A stretch of DNA of 64,000 nucleotides from Linanthus parryae (Eukaryota > Streptophyta > Magnoliopsida > Ericales > Polemoniaceae), in the NCBI GenBank assembly GCA_023055425.1, contig JALGPY010000002.1, positions 158,359,345-158,423,344 on the forward strand, written 5' to 3'. The notes beneath the pieces were generated by a model. It was not told the origin of the DNA. It searched no databases and worked only from the letters and a program-made list of their open reading frames with translations. Every line of letters starts with the position of its first letter. Position 1 is the first letter of the stretch. Below are positions 11,785 to 23,526 of this stretch, piece after piece. Both the position numbers and the translations under genes were made by a program.

Positions 11785-12950
11785 ATGACTGATAGACCAC
11801 ATCCGTACTACACCAGGAGAAGTTGTCAAGTTCCGATGGCAGCCCCAAATAACAACAACAACAACATGGAGCAGTTCTTTGCGCAAATTGCTCAAATGGC
11901 GCAGAACGCAAACCAGGGAGAGCAGAATAACGCTAATTGGGCAAAGAAAGTGTCGGACATGAAGCCTGGAAACTTTGATGGCAATGAGGACCCAGTAGAA
12001 CTGGAGAATTGGATTGACGAGATGGACAAAGTTCTGGAGATGGTCGAATGTCCTGAAAACCGCAAAGTTGTGTGCGCGGCTTTCTACTTGAAGCATGATG
12101 CAAACATATGGTGGAGGAATACACGCCAAACCTTTTTGGCGCAACCCAATTTCAATTGGGAGTCTCTTCAGACTGCACTCCGCAACCGCTTTTATCCATC
12201 ACATGTCCAGGATCAGAAGTACCTCGATTTTGTGAATTTGAGGCAAGGGAACGACTCTGTGACTGAATACTTCAGGAAGTTCATGGAGTTGTCTCAATTC
12301 TCAGGTCAGCTAATGCCTGATGAGATGACCAAGGTCAGAAAGTTCATGTCAGGTCTGCAACCTCATTTGCAGAAGGACTTGATGTGTAGGACCTATGATA
12401 CTCTTCAAGAGGCCTACGACGGAGCAGCAGCTGTTTGGCGCATTCAAGAGGCGCAGGACGAAAGCAGGTAAGCGCAAGATGGAGAATGTTTGGGGCTATG
12501 CTAACAATTTGAATGAGATCGTTCAGGGTAATCAAGATAAGAGGTTTAAGCCAAACCAAGGAGGAAGTAACCAGAATCAGTACCGGGGTAACAAGCAGAA
12601 CAATGGAGATCAAGCTTCTGGTCGCTACATCTGCAACAAGTGTCAACAAAACCATCCGGGAAAGGATTGCCAAGGAAACCTTATTATTTCCTACCACTGT
12701 GGAAAGAAATTTCATCGTTCGTTTGAGTGCCGATCAAAACCAAATGGAAATCAACAAGGAAACCAAGGAGGCAATTACCAAGGGAATTGACAGTTCAACG
12801 AAAACGGTCAGAATGGAAACAGGAACTATGGGAATCGAAACTATCAGAACAATGGAGGCAACAATTTTGGCAGGCAGCAGGTGAACAACCAGGTTAATGG
12901 GAGGAACAATGGAGTCTAGAATAGGAGCGGAAACACCAATGCTACGGCGA
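11785..12950 (+). pseudogene. Chromovirus Gag (capsid and nucleocapsid)
   Basis: Structural protein that would form the virus-like particle. Possible starts are ATG 11785 or ATG 11836 (MAAPNNNNNN). The capsid region contains KPGNFDGNEDPVELENWIDE and FRKFMELSQF, typical of the retrotransposon gag family. The first frame ends at TAA 12469-12471; the nucleocapsid continues in another frame (from about 12455) with two degenerate zinc knuckles: CNKCQQNHPGKDC (shortened spacing) and HCGKKFHRSFEC (first Cys position is Ser). The Asn/Gly/Gln-rich linker after it is cut by TGA at 12788 (expected CGA) and TAG near 12919 (expected CAG). It is not functional. Confidence 0.88.
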
Positions 12951-13029
12951 ATGCCAACAACAACAATGGGACTGGTACAGCAGGAACTACCGCACAGAAT
13001 GGGAACGTTTCAAGGATTGCTATGATGAT

Positions 13030-13600
13030 CAGGACTGAGGCAGAAGCAGCAAATGGACTAGTCACCGGTACATTTCTTGTTCATGAGTTACCAGCATTTA
13101 CTCTGGAGCATCGTATTCATTTATTTCATCACCATTTGTGGAAAAGTTGAGTCTCAATAAGCCGTCAAGAATATCCATCCCCGTAGCTACCCTAACCGGT
13201 CATGTGACTGTGTGTGACACCATTTTTGAAGGAGTAGAAGTTAAGATTTGGGCTAGTATCTTACCAGCAAACCTGATACAATTTGATCTTGGAGGAATAG
13301 ATGTGATATTGGGAATGGATTGCCTGGGTAAATATCGAGCAGTTATAGACTTTCACGATCAGAAAATAAGCCTCAAAGGTCCAAAAGGAGAAAAGGTTTC
13401 TTACCGTGGTATCACAAAGGAGCCATGTATTCGACTAGTGTCAGCTTTGACCATAGTCAACCAGGTGAAGAAGGGGAATAGTGCTTATTTATGTTATGTC
13501 CAAGACGTGACTAAGAAGGAGAATGTGTTGGAAGAAATATCGTTAGTCAAGGATTTTTCCCAATGTGTTCCCGGAAGAAATTCCCGGAATGCTACCTAGG
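13030..13600 (+). pseudogene. Chromovirus protease (retropepsin-like), inactivated
   Basis: Aspartic protease that would cleave the Gag-Pol polyprotein. The region before 13095 (TGTFLVHELPAFTL) and the region after (SGASYSFIS, then DVILGMDCLGKYRAVIDF) are in different frames. The residue before SGAS should be the catalytic Asp of the D-S/T-G triad; a small deletion at about 13098-13104 has removed that codon and shifted the frame. The open part at 13138-13599 starts with a non-ATG codon and is an internal piece of the polyprotein. Confidence 0.82.
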
Positions 13601-14482
13601 AGGGAAGTTGAGTTCACTATCGATTTAGCACCTGGAACAGGTCCAATTTCAAAGGCGTCGTATCGTATGGCACCGGCGGAATTGAAGGAACTAAAGGATC
13701 AGTTGCAAGAGCTACTTCAGAAAGGTTACATACGGCCAAGTGTGTCCCCGTGGGGCGCACTAGTGCTGTTTGTGAAGAAGAAAGATGGAATCTTGAAGTT
13801 GTGTATCGATTATAGAGAGTTGAACAGCGCGACGGTCAAGAATAAGTACTCGTTACCTCGAATTAATGACTTGTTCGATCAGTTACAATGGGCAAGTGTG
13901 TTCTCAAAGGTAGATTTGAGATCAGGGTATCACCAGCTTCGGGTAACCGAGAAGGACATCTCGAAGACAGCCTTTAGAACGAGGTATGGACATTACGAAT
14001 TTACACTTATGCCTTTTGGGTTAACTAATGCTCCTGCAGTATTTATGGATCTAATGAATCGTGTCATGAGGACGTTTCTAGATCGTTTCGTGGTCGTCTT
14101 TATTGATAACATCCTTGTATATTCAAAGAGAGAGGAAGAACACGAAGAACATCTCAGATAAGTGTTAGAAACTTTGAGACATGAGAAGTTGTATGCTAAA
14201 CTCTCGAAGTGTGAGTTTTGGTTAAAGCATGTTCCATTTTTGGGTCACATAATCTCAAAGGAAGGGATATTCGTGGATCCAGGAAAGATTTCAGCAGTTA
14301 AAGACTGGAAGACTCCGAAGAATGTGTCCAAAGCAAGAAGTTTTCCGGAATTAGCAGGATACTATAGGCGTTTCGTGAAAGATTTCTCGAAGATCGCTAG
14401 ACCGCTGACTTCACTAACCAAGAAGAAGGTAAAGTATCATTGGAGCGAAGATTGTGAGAAAGCATTCAAGTCATTGAAGTAA
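13565..14482 (+). pseudogene. Chromovirus reverse transcriptase
   Basis: RNA-dependent DNA polymerase. Palm motifs are readable in order: [59 protein letters not shown]. The catalytic box is FIDN where FIDD is expected, so one metal-binding Asp is lost. A TAA at 14159-14161 (expected Gln CAA) interrupts the frame, then the thumb/connection region runs to a second TAA at 14480-14482 (also expected CAA). The overlap with the protease frame at 13565-13600 reflects a frameshift. Confidence 0.92.
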
Positions 14483-14485
14483 AAG

Positions 14486-15343
14486 TTGACGACAGCACCT
14501 GTGTTAGCTTTACTTAATGATTCTGGCGAGTTTGATGTTTACAGTGACGCGTCGAAGAAGGGTTTAGGATGCGTGCTTATGCAGGAAAGAAGGTTTATTG
14601 CCTATGATTCGAGACAGTTGAAGGTTCATGAAGAGAACTATGCTACGCATGATTTAGAGCTTGCAGCGATAATTTTCGCACTGAAAATATGGAGACATCA
14701 TCTATATGCATATGTGTGTAGATTGTATACGGACCACAGCAGTCTTAAATACATCTTCACACAGAAAGAGCTAAATAACAGGCAAAGACGTTGGTTAGAT
14801 ATCATAAAGGATTATGACTTGCGTATCCAATACCACAAGGGGAAGGCAAACGTAGTAGCTGATGCGTTAAGCCGAAAATCGAGCCATACTTTGGATACTA
14901 TGCTAGTTTTGCCTCACAGACTATGCCGAGAGTTCCGAAAGCTCGAGATTGAAGTTGTGGAACAAGGTGGAGTGAAGAATATCCTCGGGAATATGTCAGT
15001 TGTTCCGGACGTTTTAGAAGAGATAAGGAGTAACCAACCAGGAGATGTGAAACTGGAAAGGATAAAGAAGAAGATGGCAGAAGGTCAAGCAAATGATTTC
15101 AAGATTCATGAGGATGGAAGTATTCGTTACAAGGGAAGATGGTGTGTACCACATAAGTGTGCAGAAACCAAGGAAAAGTTGATGCGAGAAGCTCACAAAA
15201 AACCCTACTCAGTACATCCAGGAGGTGAAAAACTTTATAAGGACATGAAGAAGATGTTTTGGTGGCCAAACATGAAAAAGGAAGTGGCAGAATTTGTGGC
15301 AAGATGTTTGACTTGTCAGAAGGTGAAGTTTGAACATAAATGA
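14486..15343 (+). pseudogene. Chromovirus RNase H and integrase zinc domain
   Basis: An open stretch of 285 codons. The RNase H domain ([49 protein letters not shown]) keeps the catalytic Asp, Glu and Asp positions and ends in ADALSRK. It would remove the RNA strand during reverse transcription. The C-terminal third is the integrase H2C2 zinc domain ([28 protein letters not shown]). It stops at TGA 15341-15343 where CGA (Arg) is expected, consistent with deamination of a methylated C. Confidence 0.92.
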
Positions 15344-15880
15344 ATGGGAGGTTTAGTGAAGCCATTAGATGTCCTAGATTGGAAGTGGGATTCAATTTCA
15401 ATGGATTTCGTGAATGCTTTACCGACATCAAAGAATGGACTGAATCAGATTTGGGTCGTAGTTGACAGATTCACCAAGACGACAAGGTTTATTCTGATGA
15501 AAGATACATGGAACATGGGACAGAGAGCGATGCGTATATGAAGAACATTGTGAGGTATCATGGAGTACCAAGCTCTATAGTTTCCGACAGAGATCCAAAC
15601 TTTCTTTCTCACTTCTGGAAAGCACTCCAGGATGAGTTGGGGACTCAGTTAAAATTTAGCACGGCGTTCCACCCTGCTACGGATGGACAAACCGAGAGAA
15701 CAATTCAGACTTTGGAAGACATGTTAAGGTCTTGTGTTATGGATTTTCAAGGTTCTTGGGTTGATAGATTACCTTTGATAGAATTTTCCTACAACAACAG
15801 TTATCACGCCAGTATCGGAATGGCACCACATGAGGCGTTGTATGGAAGAAAGTGTAGAACACCACGTGTTGGAACAACAT
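15344..15880 (+). pseudogene. Chromovirus integrase catalytic core
   Basis: DDE-type strand-transfer enzyme. The first catalytic Asp lies in SMDFVNALP and [13 protein letters not shown] follows. A frameshift near 15505-15530 with loss of a short segment disrupts the core. The second Asp (SDRDPNF) and the Glu ([16 protein letters not shown]) are kept in the downstream frame. [24 protein letters not shown] follows before another frameshift near 15860. Confidence 0.9.
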
Positions 15881-16447
15881 AAGTGAGAAAATGGTAATTG
15901 GTCCACAATTAATTGAGGAGATGACAGATCAAGTGAGACTTATACAGCAGCGAATGAAGGCAGCACATGATAGGCAGAAATCCTACGCTGATCAGAAAAG
16001 GAGACCGTTGGAGTTTTAAATTGGAGAAAAAGCTTTTCTTAAGGTTTCACCGACTAAGGGAGTCATGAGGTTCAATCAGAAAGGGAAGTTGAGCCCGAAA
16101 TTCATAGGACCATATGATGTCATAGATAAGATTGGAGAGTGGCTTGTCGTTTGGATTTGCCGTCAAATTTGGGTCGTGTTCACAACGTATTCCACGTATC
16201 TCAGCTAAAGAAGTACGGGCCTGATGCATCTCATGTGTTAGATCCCGAACCAGTAGAATTGGATCCGTCTTTGAGTTATGAAGAGAATCATGTTAAGATT
16301 CTAGACACCAAGACAAGGAACACCCTTAACAAGAGTGTCAAGATTGTAAAGGTCTTGTGGACAAATCACCTCACTGAAGAGGCAACTTGAGAAGCAGAAG
16401 ATGAGATGAGGAAGAAGTACCCTCACCTTTTTGAAGAGGTACCTTGA
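15866..16447 (+). pseudogene. Integrase C-terminus with GPY/F motif and chromodomain
   Basis: After the frameshift, KVSPTKGVMRFNQKGKLSPK and FIGPYDV give the GPY/F module, with TAA at 16017-16019 where Gln is expected. A second frameshift near 16139 leads to VFHVSQLKKYGPDASHV and a C-terminal chromodomain (ILDTKTRNTLN to KVLWTNHLTEEATWE). A TGA at 16388-16390 replaces the Trp codon of the last motif; the original stop is at 16445-16447. Chromodomains of this type are thought to guide integration to marked chromatin. Confidence 0.88.
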
Positions 16448-16675
16448 GTTCCGAGGACGTCACTCCTCTAAGGGGGAGAGGATGTAATCCTATGGTTTTA
16501 CGGTTTTTAGTCACATTATTTCTTATAGTATGTTGCATATCATTCGTGACCTTAGGTTTATGAAACGAAAAGCAAAGGTTAGGTAATGCATTTAGTATTT
16601 GTACTCTTGAGTTGGAGATTCTTAGATTTAAGTCTTCGACGATTTGGGTTAAGCTTCGAGGACGAAGCTTTCTTT

Positions 16676-16688
16676 AAGGAGGGAATGA
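16676..16688 (+). promoter_or_regulatory. Polypurine tract of the chromovirus
   Basis: AAGGAGGGAATGA directly abuts the 3' LTR start at 16689. It is the plus-strand DNA primer of the element. Confidence 0.8.
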
Positions 16689-19035
16689 TGAAATACACCG
16701 TTTTGTAGCTTATGGGTATTTCGCGTAATTATGATATGTGTTGGGAGTTAAGTATAATTATTGGGAGTTGTTTATAATTTATTACTAGCAATTGGGGGTC
16801 CTTATGACATTAATCTAAAAGTTGTAGTGTCTTTTAATCGAATTTGGGGGAGGTTATCGCCTTTTTGGCTAAACTATTGGGGTTGATGTGTCTTTTTCAA
16901 CTGATTAGTTATCAGTTTGACCTGGGAATTTTAATTGATGGAAACAAATATTATCATAAAGGTTTATTCCTTCCCATCAATTATTTCTTTCTTTCTTGGT
17001 CCAAAAAACTATAAAACCCTAGATATTTTCCTTCTTTTCTTTTTTCCCAACACTCACGTCTCTCTCTCTCTCACCCGACCCTCACTCTCTCTCTCTCGTC
17101 TCTCTCTTTGGCCGACTGCAAGAAGAAGCAGCGGCAGCACCGCCTCCGCCGCCTCTCTATCTCTTTCGTGCGCAGGCAATCTCTTCTCTCTCTCTTTTCT
17201 CTTTCTCTCTTATATTTTCTTTTTCTTCTTTTTTTTCACTCTTCCCGTCCATCCGTCGGACCCTCCATGGGCGGCGGTCTTTTGCTCTCTTTTGCTCTTG
17301 AGTTCTTGTTGATATCTTGTGCTCTTGAACTCTTGATTTTGAATCATTTATGAAGCATGTAATCTAAAATTTTCTGATTTATATTGTTAGTTTCATCGTT
17401 CATGGAATCGTATGATTAGTAATCAAGTTTTAGGGTTTATCATGTTCATGGGTGATGGGAAAAACCCTAGTTTGGAGGAGAAGTTTGATTAGGTAATTTG
17501 GGTGATTGGATGATCATAGTATGTGGGTACCAACCTGATTTGATGTTGGGAATCATGTTATATTAGGTTTAGTATGAATATAGGATGAACTAGATGCTTG
17601 TGGGAAAGTTTCATTAAAATTGATAATTCCCGTATGTGTGTTTTGGGTGAAATTGGAAACGTGAAACTAGTGTAACTTTTGATCCAGGAATCGAAATTAA
17701 GATCCATTTGAGGCAAAACCTATTATTTCGAATGTTTTGAATCTAATGAAACTATTTTTGAGCCAAGATCTGTTTGGGAAACTGGATAAATAAATTGGTG
17801 GAGTTATGATAGGTTATGTATGCTTTAGGTTAGAGGATTTTGGGGCAAGGTTTTGGGTGTTGTTTTGAAGTATGAATTAAGTGGGATGTTAGGTTGGTGT
17901 TAGAACCCTAAACCATTGACTATCATGTTCATGTAGATAGTATAGCGAGTATATTTCTAGAATAATTGTGTTGATTAGAATATTGTTACGTGTAGGTGAC
18001 GAGTACGTAGAGTACTTTGATTGATTGCGATAGTTGGATTTTGCTTTGAGGTAAGTAAATGTGCCAAGCCTAGTGTGCTTATATCTCTTTCGCGTCAATT
18101 GAATACTTTTATTTGTTACGTCTCAAAATGTGTTTACGTGCTACATGACTTGAAATACATGATTTCCACTTGTTAAATGCTTTTGCTGAAAACAACACCA
18201 TGATATTAATGAACTATAAAGTAAAGTGGAAGAAGTTGTGCGGGGCCATTATTATTATTATCTTTGGGCGTGTTGGCTGCGGTCCCGTCCCTTTCGATCC
18301 GGTTGCAAGTCCCTTGATAGCAGCATGTACTCACTCCTCTGGCTGACGTAGTCTTAGGGGGGTGTCGACACTTAAGGTCATGGAAGCTGTGGTTTATTTG
18401 AGTTCCCCCGTCACAACGAATTAATAATGATGATTTTAGGATTTGAATATGCTAATGGAAAAAGAATTTGAAATGTTTTGATTTTTCCAATAAGGGATAA
18501 TGGTTGTAATGGAAATCGTATGGAAATGGAAACTTATGTTTCATACAAGTGTCAACTATACTTCACTATGATTTGGGAAAACTCTTAATCTCAAGATAGA
18601 ATCACTGGTTTTGAAACTCGTATCGTCGTTTTACTTGCTTGGATGTTTCTTACCAGTATTTATTGCTGATTTTATGTTGTGGTGTTTCTTTTTCTTTCCG
18701 CACCACAGGTCTTGAAGATGGGACTTTGGATTAGAAGGGATCGCGAATCATACATTAGTTTATTTCTTAGTTGAAAACTTAGTTTTTTTTTTAGAAAGTT
18801 AGTAGTATGTTTACTTTCGTTTTGGAACGGTTTGTTAGTTTTAAACACTTAGTTTGTATGCTCAAGTTTGGGGGCAAGACAGGGTTTAATTTCTTTTAAA
18901 AATGCTTTTAGTTATTGATTTTGGTTAGTTGTTAGCTTGAGACCTGCTTTTAACATCCTTGTATCCGGGTTCCTCTCGGGTACGAAGTGGCACCCCCAGG
19001 TCTCGGGCTTGGTCATCAAATTCCGGGGTGTTACA
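16689..19035 (+). repeat. 3' LTR of the chromovirus
   Basis: About 2.35 kb, starting TGAAATAC and ending GGTGTTACA, with the canonical TG...CA. It aligns with 7422-9782 throughout with scattered substitutions and small indels. A TATA-like TATAAAA at 17010-17016, about 45 bp before a CT-rich tract, could be the core promoter. It is followed by the ATGAC duplication. Confidence 0.92.
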
Positions 19036-19040
19036 ATGAC
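19036..19040. repeat. Target-site duplication ATGAC (right)
   Basis: Second copy of the 5-bp duplication flanking the chromovirus; see 7417-7421. Confidence 0.85.
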
Positions 19041-19897
19041 GGAAGAGCACATAATACAAAGAGGATCACGGATTTCGAAGCTTCGAGCAAGGAAGATTTG
19101 TTTGAATTCTCTTAACTCATTCTATCATTCTCATATGATATATTCTTTCAATTTCTTCGTTTTATTCATTATTATGACTAGCTAAATGCTCTAAATCATG
19201 ACCCGGGTTGGGATTAGGGATTTGTTCTCGAATTTGATGATTATGAGATTGTGACTCACCTTCTATTGAACTTAATTGATGCACAGATACATGTTATGCT
19301 TGTTCTAAGTTCTGTGATTACATATAGCTGGGAGAAGATGCTTTGTTAGCTAGAACTTAATTAGAAATTACTCGGCGACTAAATAGTTTCTAGTCGGTAA
19401 ATTAGAATAACCACATTGTTATATCAATCGTTTGGTGACTCGATATTGTTAAATAGGAACGTTGGAGTCGAACGTAAATCATAAGGCTTGACTAGGGTTA
19501 GATATTCGCTTGGTGACTCGGCAATAACTAATCGTAGGCAAAGAGTGATCACTTGGTGACTCTGTGATTCGTAGGTTTTCGTTTGAAATTAATAGTGCGT
19601 CAGTGTTTCATAGATCATAATCAGCTTCCACCAATAAACCATAGAAAATTCCAACGAGGCGTCCTTATACCTCTCCTTTATTTGAATCCTAAACAATTTA
19701 ATCTTTTGCGTTGATAACTCTATTGTTTTATATACTTTTCTCTCGTAGCGTAGCCAAATCAAATAACGTATTCGTCCACATTAAGGATATTAATCTTAAC
19801 CAATTAGGGAAGTCTCTTGGGATCGATATTTCCGGACTAACCCAATTATTACTACACGTGACGACCATGCACTTGCGGCTTATGCGTGTCAAGTTTT
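19041..19897 (+). repeat. 3' part of an Athila-type LTR interrupted by the chromovirus
   Basis: The sequence runs up to a primer-binding-site-like motif at 19898 and shows no gene. Its identity as LTR is inferred from that site and from the gag remnant downstream. The matching 5' part should lie left of 7417. Confidence 0.5.
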
Positions 19898-19915
19898 TGT
19901 CGCCATTACTGGGGA
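19898..19915 (+). promoter_or_regulatory. Athila/Tat-type primer-binding site (degraded)
   Basis: TGTCGCCATTACTGGGGA resembles the TGGCGCCGTTGCCGGGGA site used by Athila/Tat gypsy elements, with a T-rich run just before it as in intact members. Several C-to-T and G-to-A changes are present. Confidence 0.6.
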
Positions 19916-20028
19916 CTTCATTTGTATTAGTTAGAATTTATAGCCTTAGGGATTCTATTTTCCTTCTCTAATCATTACTCACATACGTTCGTCGTGTTGG
20001 TTTTGCTTTCAGGTGAATTTTCTAGTGC

Positions 20029-20610
20029 ATGACACCTTCTCAAAACGAGTCATTGTACCCGCAGCTAGAAGATCCAGAAACACTCTTTCGCGCATAACAT
20101 AGAGACAAGAGGAAATCATCTCACATGGACGACGAAGTTAGAGCTGAAGAAGCAAGAATGTGCCAGACCTTAGCGGATGAGATGGCGCTAAGCAAAGGAA
20201 ACAGAAGGAGAATGACGAGCTCCGAGCACAATTAGTTTCTTTACAAAGAGCTCGGGCTGCACCACTACATCCACCTCCACCCCCAGTGAATATAACCAAT
20301 ATGGAACGAGAGCGAAATCATCTACAGCGTAATGCAAAAAGAGGGGATATCTATGGTCTACATGTAAAAGCCTACTGAGGCCAACTATCATTCAGGAATT
20401 GTAGTGCCACCAATCAATGCAGCTGACTTCGAGTTGAGGATTTCAATGATTCAGAGTGTATAAAGTGATTATAGATTTAGTGGAGCAGTGGAGGATGATT
20501 TATATGCCCACCTGGCTACTCTTACCCTAATTTCTCAGACTTTCCATGATCAAAGAGTTCTAGAAGACACTATAAAGATGATGATGTTTTCCTTTTCCCT
20601 AGTACAGAAA
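20029..20610 (+). pseudogene. Athila-like gag fragment
   Basis: From ATG 20029 the frames give MTPSQNESLYPQ, then after several stops VVPPINAADFELR, FSGAVEDDLYAHLATL and MMMFSFSL. These match the conserved capsid region of Athila gag proteins (INAxNFELKP, DPNxHL, LFPFSL). The sequence is cut at about 20610 by an A-rich junction with a LINE fragment. It is non-functional. Confidence 0.75.
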
Positions 20611-20965
20611 AAAAAAATGAATATTGGGAGAGGGGACAACATGACGAAGCCCCTTTGCTGAACAAAGTCACGAATTACTTCACCATTTCGTAAAAAGGAA
20701 TATCACACTATTTTTAAACATTTCATAATAAGGGAAATCATGATGAAGCCAAACCCAATTTTCAACAACATAACATGTAAGTAGTCCCACTAAACCTGGA
20801 TCATACGCCTTAATCATATCGGCTTTCAAAAAAACACACACAGACACACACATTTTCCCCCTTCATACGAGTGGCATTGTATGCATGAGCCCGTCCGCAA
20901 CAATAACATTATGAGATATCAGGCGCCCCGACACGAATGTGATCTGGTTAGTTGAAACAATACTA
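20611..20965 (-). pseudogene. LINE reverse transcriptase fragment
   Basis: Read on the minus strand, scattered frames show STNQITFVSGRLISHNVIV, LKADMIKAYD and MLLKIGFGF, the fingers and palm motifs of a plant L1 reverse transcriptase, with many indels and stops. It joins the Athila gag remnant at its 3' side. It is a short decayed piece. Confidence 0.65.
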
Positions 20966-21356
20966 TTAATAAAAGCTTTAATTCAGTTTTGTCGATTTTC
21001 TTCTTGCTACTTTCTCTGGCTAATCGAGATTACAGCTTTGCTCCCTATCATCTTGCATTGAACTTTAATGTATTTGGCACCCGCTATCTCTTAATTGTTC
21101 TATTCTTTTTTTCATACCATCCATCTAAGTTGCTACCACAGGTTCATCTGCCTTCTTCCGCTACTACCAATTACATTGTCCCGCTTTCTTTACCTCAAGT
21201 GACATTTATCACATGAGTCTGTGTTGCTATTGCATTCTCATTGCCCCTACTTATGACCAATTTGATCTGATACCGCTCCTCCTTGTTAATTGCTTGTATG
21301 GGTTTGCTACTAGCTATGTCTAGTCGACCACGTTTCATTGGTTACACAATAAGTTT

Positions 21357-21544
21357 GAGGGGGAATGTTAGACATATAGTAATAGTCATCACCCATGTCC
21401 AAAAAAAATTTCCTAGTTTAATTTAAATTATTTATTTGGTTTATTTTTCTTATTCCCGAACTTTAGGTATTTGTTTGTTTTCCAATTTTACACTGCACAT
21501 ATATAAGTCAGCTTGTCACATTAGTTTATTGAGTTGATTATAAC
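21357..21544 (+). repeat. Polypurine tract plus short copia-type LTR
   Basis: GAGGGGGAA at 21357-21365 is followed by a sequence starting TGTTAGACATATAG and ending GATTATAACA at 21544, with TGTTA/TAACA inverted ends. Length is 179 bp, with a TATATAA-like core at about 21499. A GAGGGGGAA tract before TGTTAG is typical of Ty1/copia 3' ends. No pol sequence is readable upstream. Confidence 0.6.
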
Positions 21545-22915
21545 AACTCCCGAAATTTTATAATTTGAACCATAATAGAGATTCACTACAATTTCATTCT
21601 AGAATAATATGTCAAACCGGTTAATGTGAATGAACGCTCAGACTCGCTGCTGATAATAATTACAACTCAAACCAACATAGGAGTAGCGGCTAAAGAGGAA
21701 TCACTTCGTACTAAGAAGAATGTGGTTTTTTTCAAACATGAGTTTAAATAGATAATATAAGAGGTAATATATAGGGGTTTGAAAGAGAATATTGAATCTG
21801 AAACATTGATATTGTGAAAGACAGTGTTGAATAAGAGAGTTGAATTAATGTAACTCAAAAATCTATAGAAGATAATTAGCGGGATAATCTTTAGTGCTCT
21901 AAGAATAGGGTCGGGATTGGAACCTGATGCTCCGAGAAAACTAACAAAATTCACATTGTATGGCGGTTCAGTGATGGAGTAATTAGTGGGAGAGAGTACA
22001 TGTCTTATTGAGATACATAAATTTATATGGTCAACATGTTAATCGAAGAACATCACTTATCTTTCAAACATACATTTAGCTAATAAATAAAATATGAAGC
22101 ACCATTTGTTGTTGTTGAAACGGTACTTGACAAGTCTTTTTTGCCTCCATTTCTTGAGACATTCAAAGATAATTCACTTTTCATGAGCACTCATGCATGA
22201 CTTGATAATATTAAAATAATTAATGTTAGCTGGAACTTATCACAGAAGCGTAATTATCACTTTTAGTACATGTATGCCTTCAGTATTTTGTAAAGCGTAG
22301 TGATCATGTATCTAAACTTTTCTGAGACTACGGTAAGATATTGGAGACAACTAAATTTAACAATTCAATTACATTTAAATAGTGTTTTCTGCCTTGAAAA
22401 GTAGAATAAATTATATGTTTTGCATTGTCGCCATTTTCAGTGTCTATCACTTTCGTCTAAATTTCTGTCAAAGCATAAGGGTGTTGTCATTCAAGCATTA
22501 GTAGGGCTCACCCTTGGTTGATCAAGACAATTCTTGGTCAAAGCCTTTGTGGTTTAAAACAATGTTAACTGATGTTCCTTCCCATAACAAATATATATAT
22601 TAATAGACTCACTATGCTGACAACTCATACAATCAAAATGCTATGAGTGTCTGGCTTTGAAGGCATGGATGACCAGTTTTAGATCATACTGAGTTAAACA
22701 AGTATCTATACAAATACATAAACATTTAGTACAGTATAAATCACATCTTGAATAGTTGCGAGAACTTTTTTGAAATCTATATCTTTAATGAGTTAAATTT
22801 GTATAATATATTTGCGAATACATGTCCCTTTCCATTGGCAAGTCTTAAAGTTGAATCTTACATAACCCATTGAATTCAGACTAACCCAACAAAGTAATAC
22901 TTGGATTCATTGCTC
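21545..22915. repeat. Dispersed 1.3 kb repeat, copy A
   Basis: Diverged but colinear with 26565-27875 in the same orientation. Shared landmarks include a TTCTAGAATAATAT block near the left end, a TAGGAGTAGCG block, GCATGACTTGATAATAT, and ACCCAACAAAG near the right end. Neither copy has a sustained ORF; the minus-strand ORFs share only a short IIFYR.L segment. It could be an old transposon or a segmental duplicate. The family is not recognised. Confidence 0.65.
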
Positions 22916-23526
22916 GTGACTCGCGAGTCATTATTGTAAAAACATATCATGGGCTTGAACTTTAGTAATTTTCTTAAGGAGTAATAAAACTTACATATGC
23001 TAAATACCTAGAGCTGTTAGCGTACCAAGCTACTCACGAGAAGCTCGAAGTTAGTGCTCCTAAATAACCCAAGCTTGGCCATAATACTCATCTTGTTAAA
23101 GCTTGTCTACTCGCTCGTTTATTTACGCACAAGCTTATTGAACCTCATGTTATATAGGAACAAGAGTCAGCACAAGCTTATTGAACCTCATGTTATATTG
23201 GAACAAGATTCATATTGTCTTATATTATCCTAAACTCTTGATATTATGTTAATTCTTCTAAAATGATTTATGTATTTTTATTTAAGAAATCTTATTTTAG
23301 TTGTGCTCATCTTAAGCTCAGTGACTTAATTAGTTGGAGTTGTACTTGTATAGACAAGAATAGAGATGAACTTAACTTAAATTAACTCAATCAGTCTAAT
23401 AAAATGTTCAAGAAAAGCTCGATCATGCAGAAATGCTAAATAAGCCAAGAACTTGAGCCGGGTCGGCTGGACTATAGCCCTGAACATACTCATTTAATTC
23501 AGATTTCAAAAGACTTGAATGACCTG
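22916..23526. other. Intergenic, with a 43-bp tandem duplication
   Basis: AT-rich sequence with no gene. A 43-bp unit (starting GCACAAGCTTATTGAACC) occurs twice head-to-tail at 23127-23169 and 23170-23212, with two differences. Confidence 0.6.

Larger units (their letters stand above)
7422..19035 (+). mobile_element. Ty3/gypsy chromovirus (Tekay/Del-like), complete but decayed
   Basis: An 11.6 kb LTR retrotransposon. In order: 5' LTR, tRNA-Met-type primer site, an accessory leader ORF, gag with zinc knuckles, protease, reverse transcriptase, RNase H, integrase with GPY/F-type C-terminus and chromodomain, polypurine tract, 3' LTR. The domain order and terminal chromodomain identify a chromovirus. 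Long LTRs and the sequence style suggest the Tekay/Del clade, which is inferred. It is flanked by the 5-bp duplication ATGAC and carries many nonsense codons and frameshifts, so it is non-autonomous. It is inserted in an Athila-type LTR. Confidence 0.92.
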
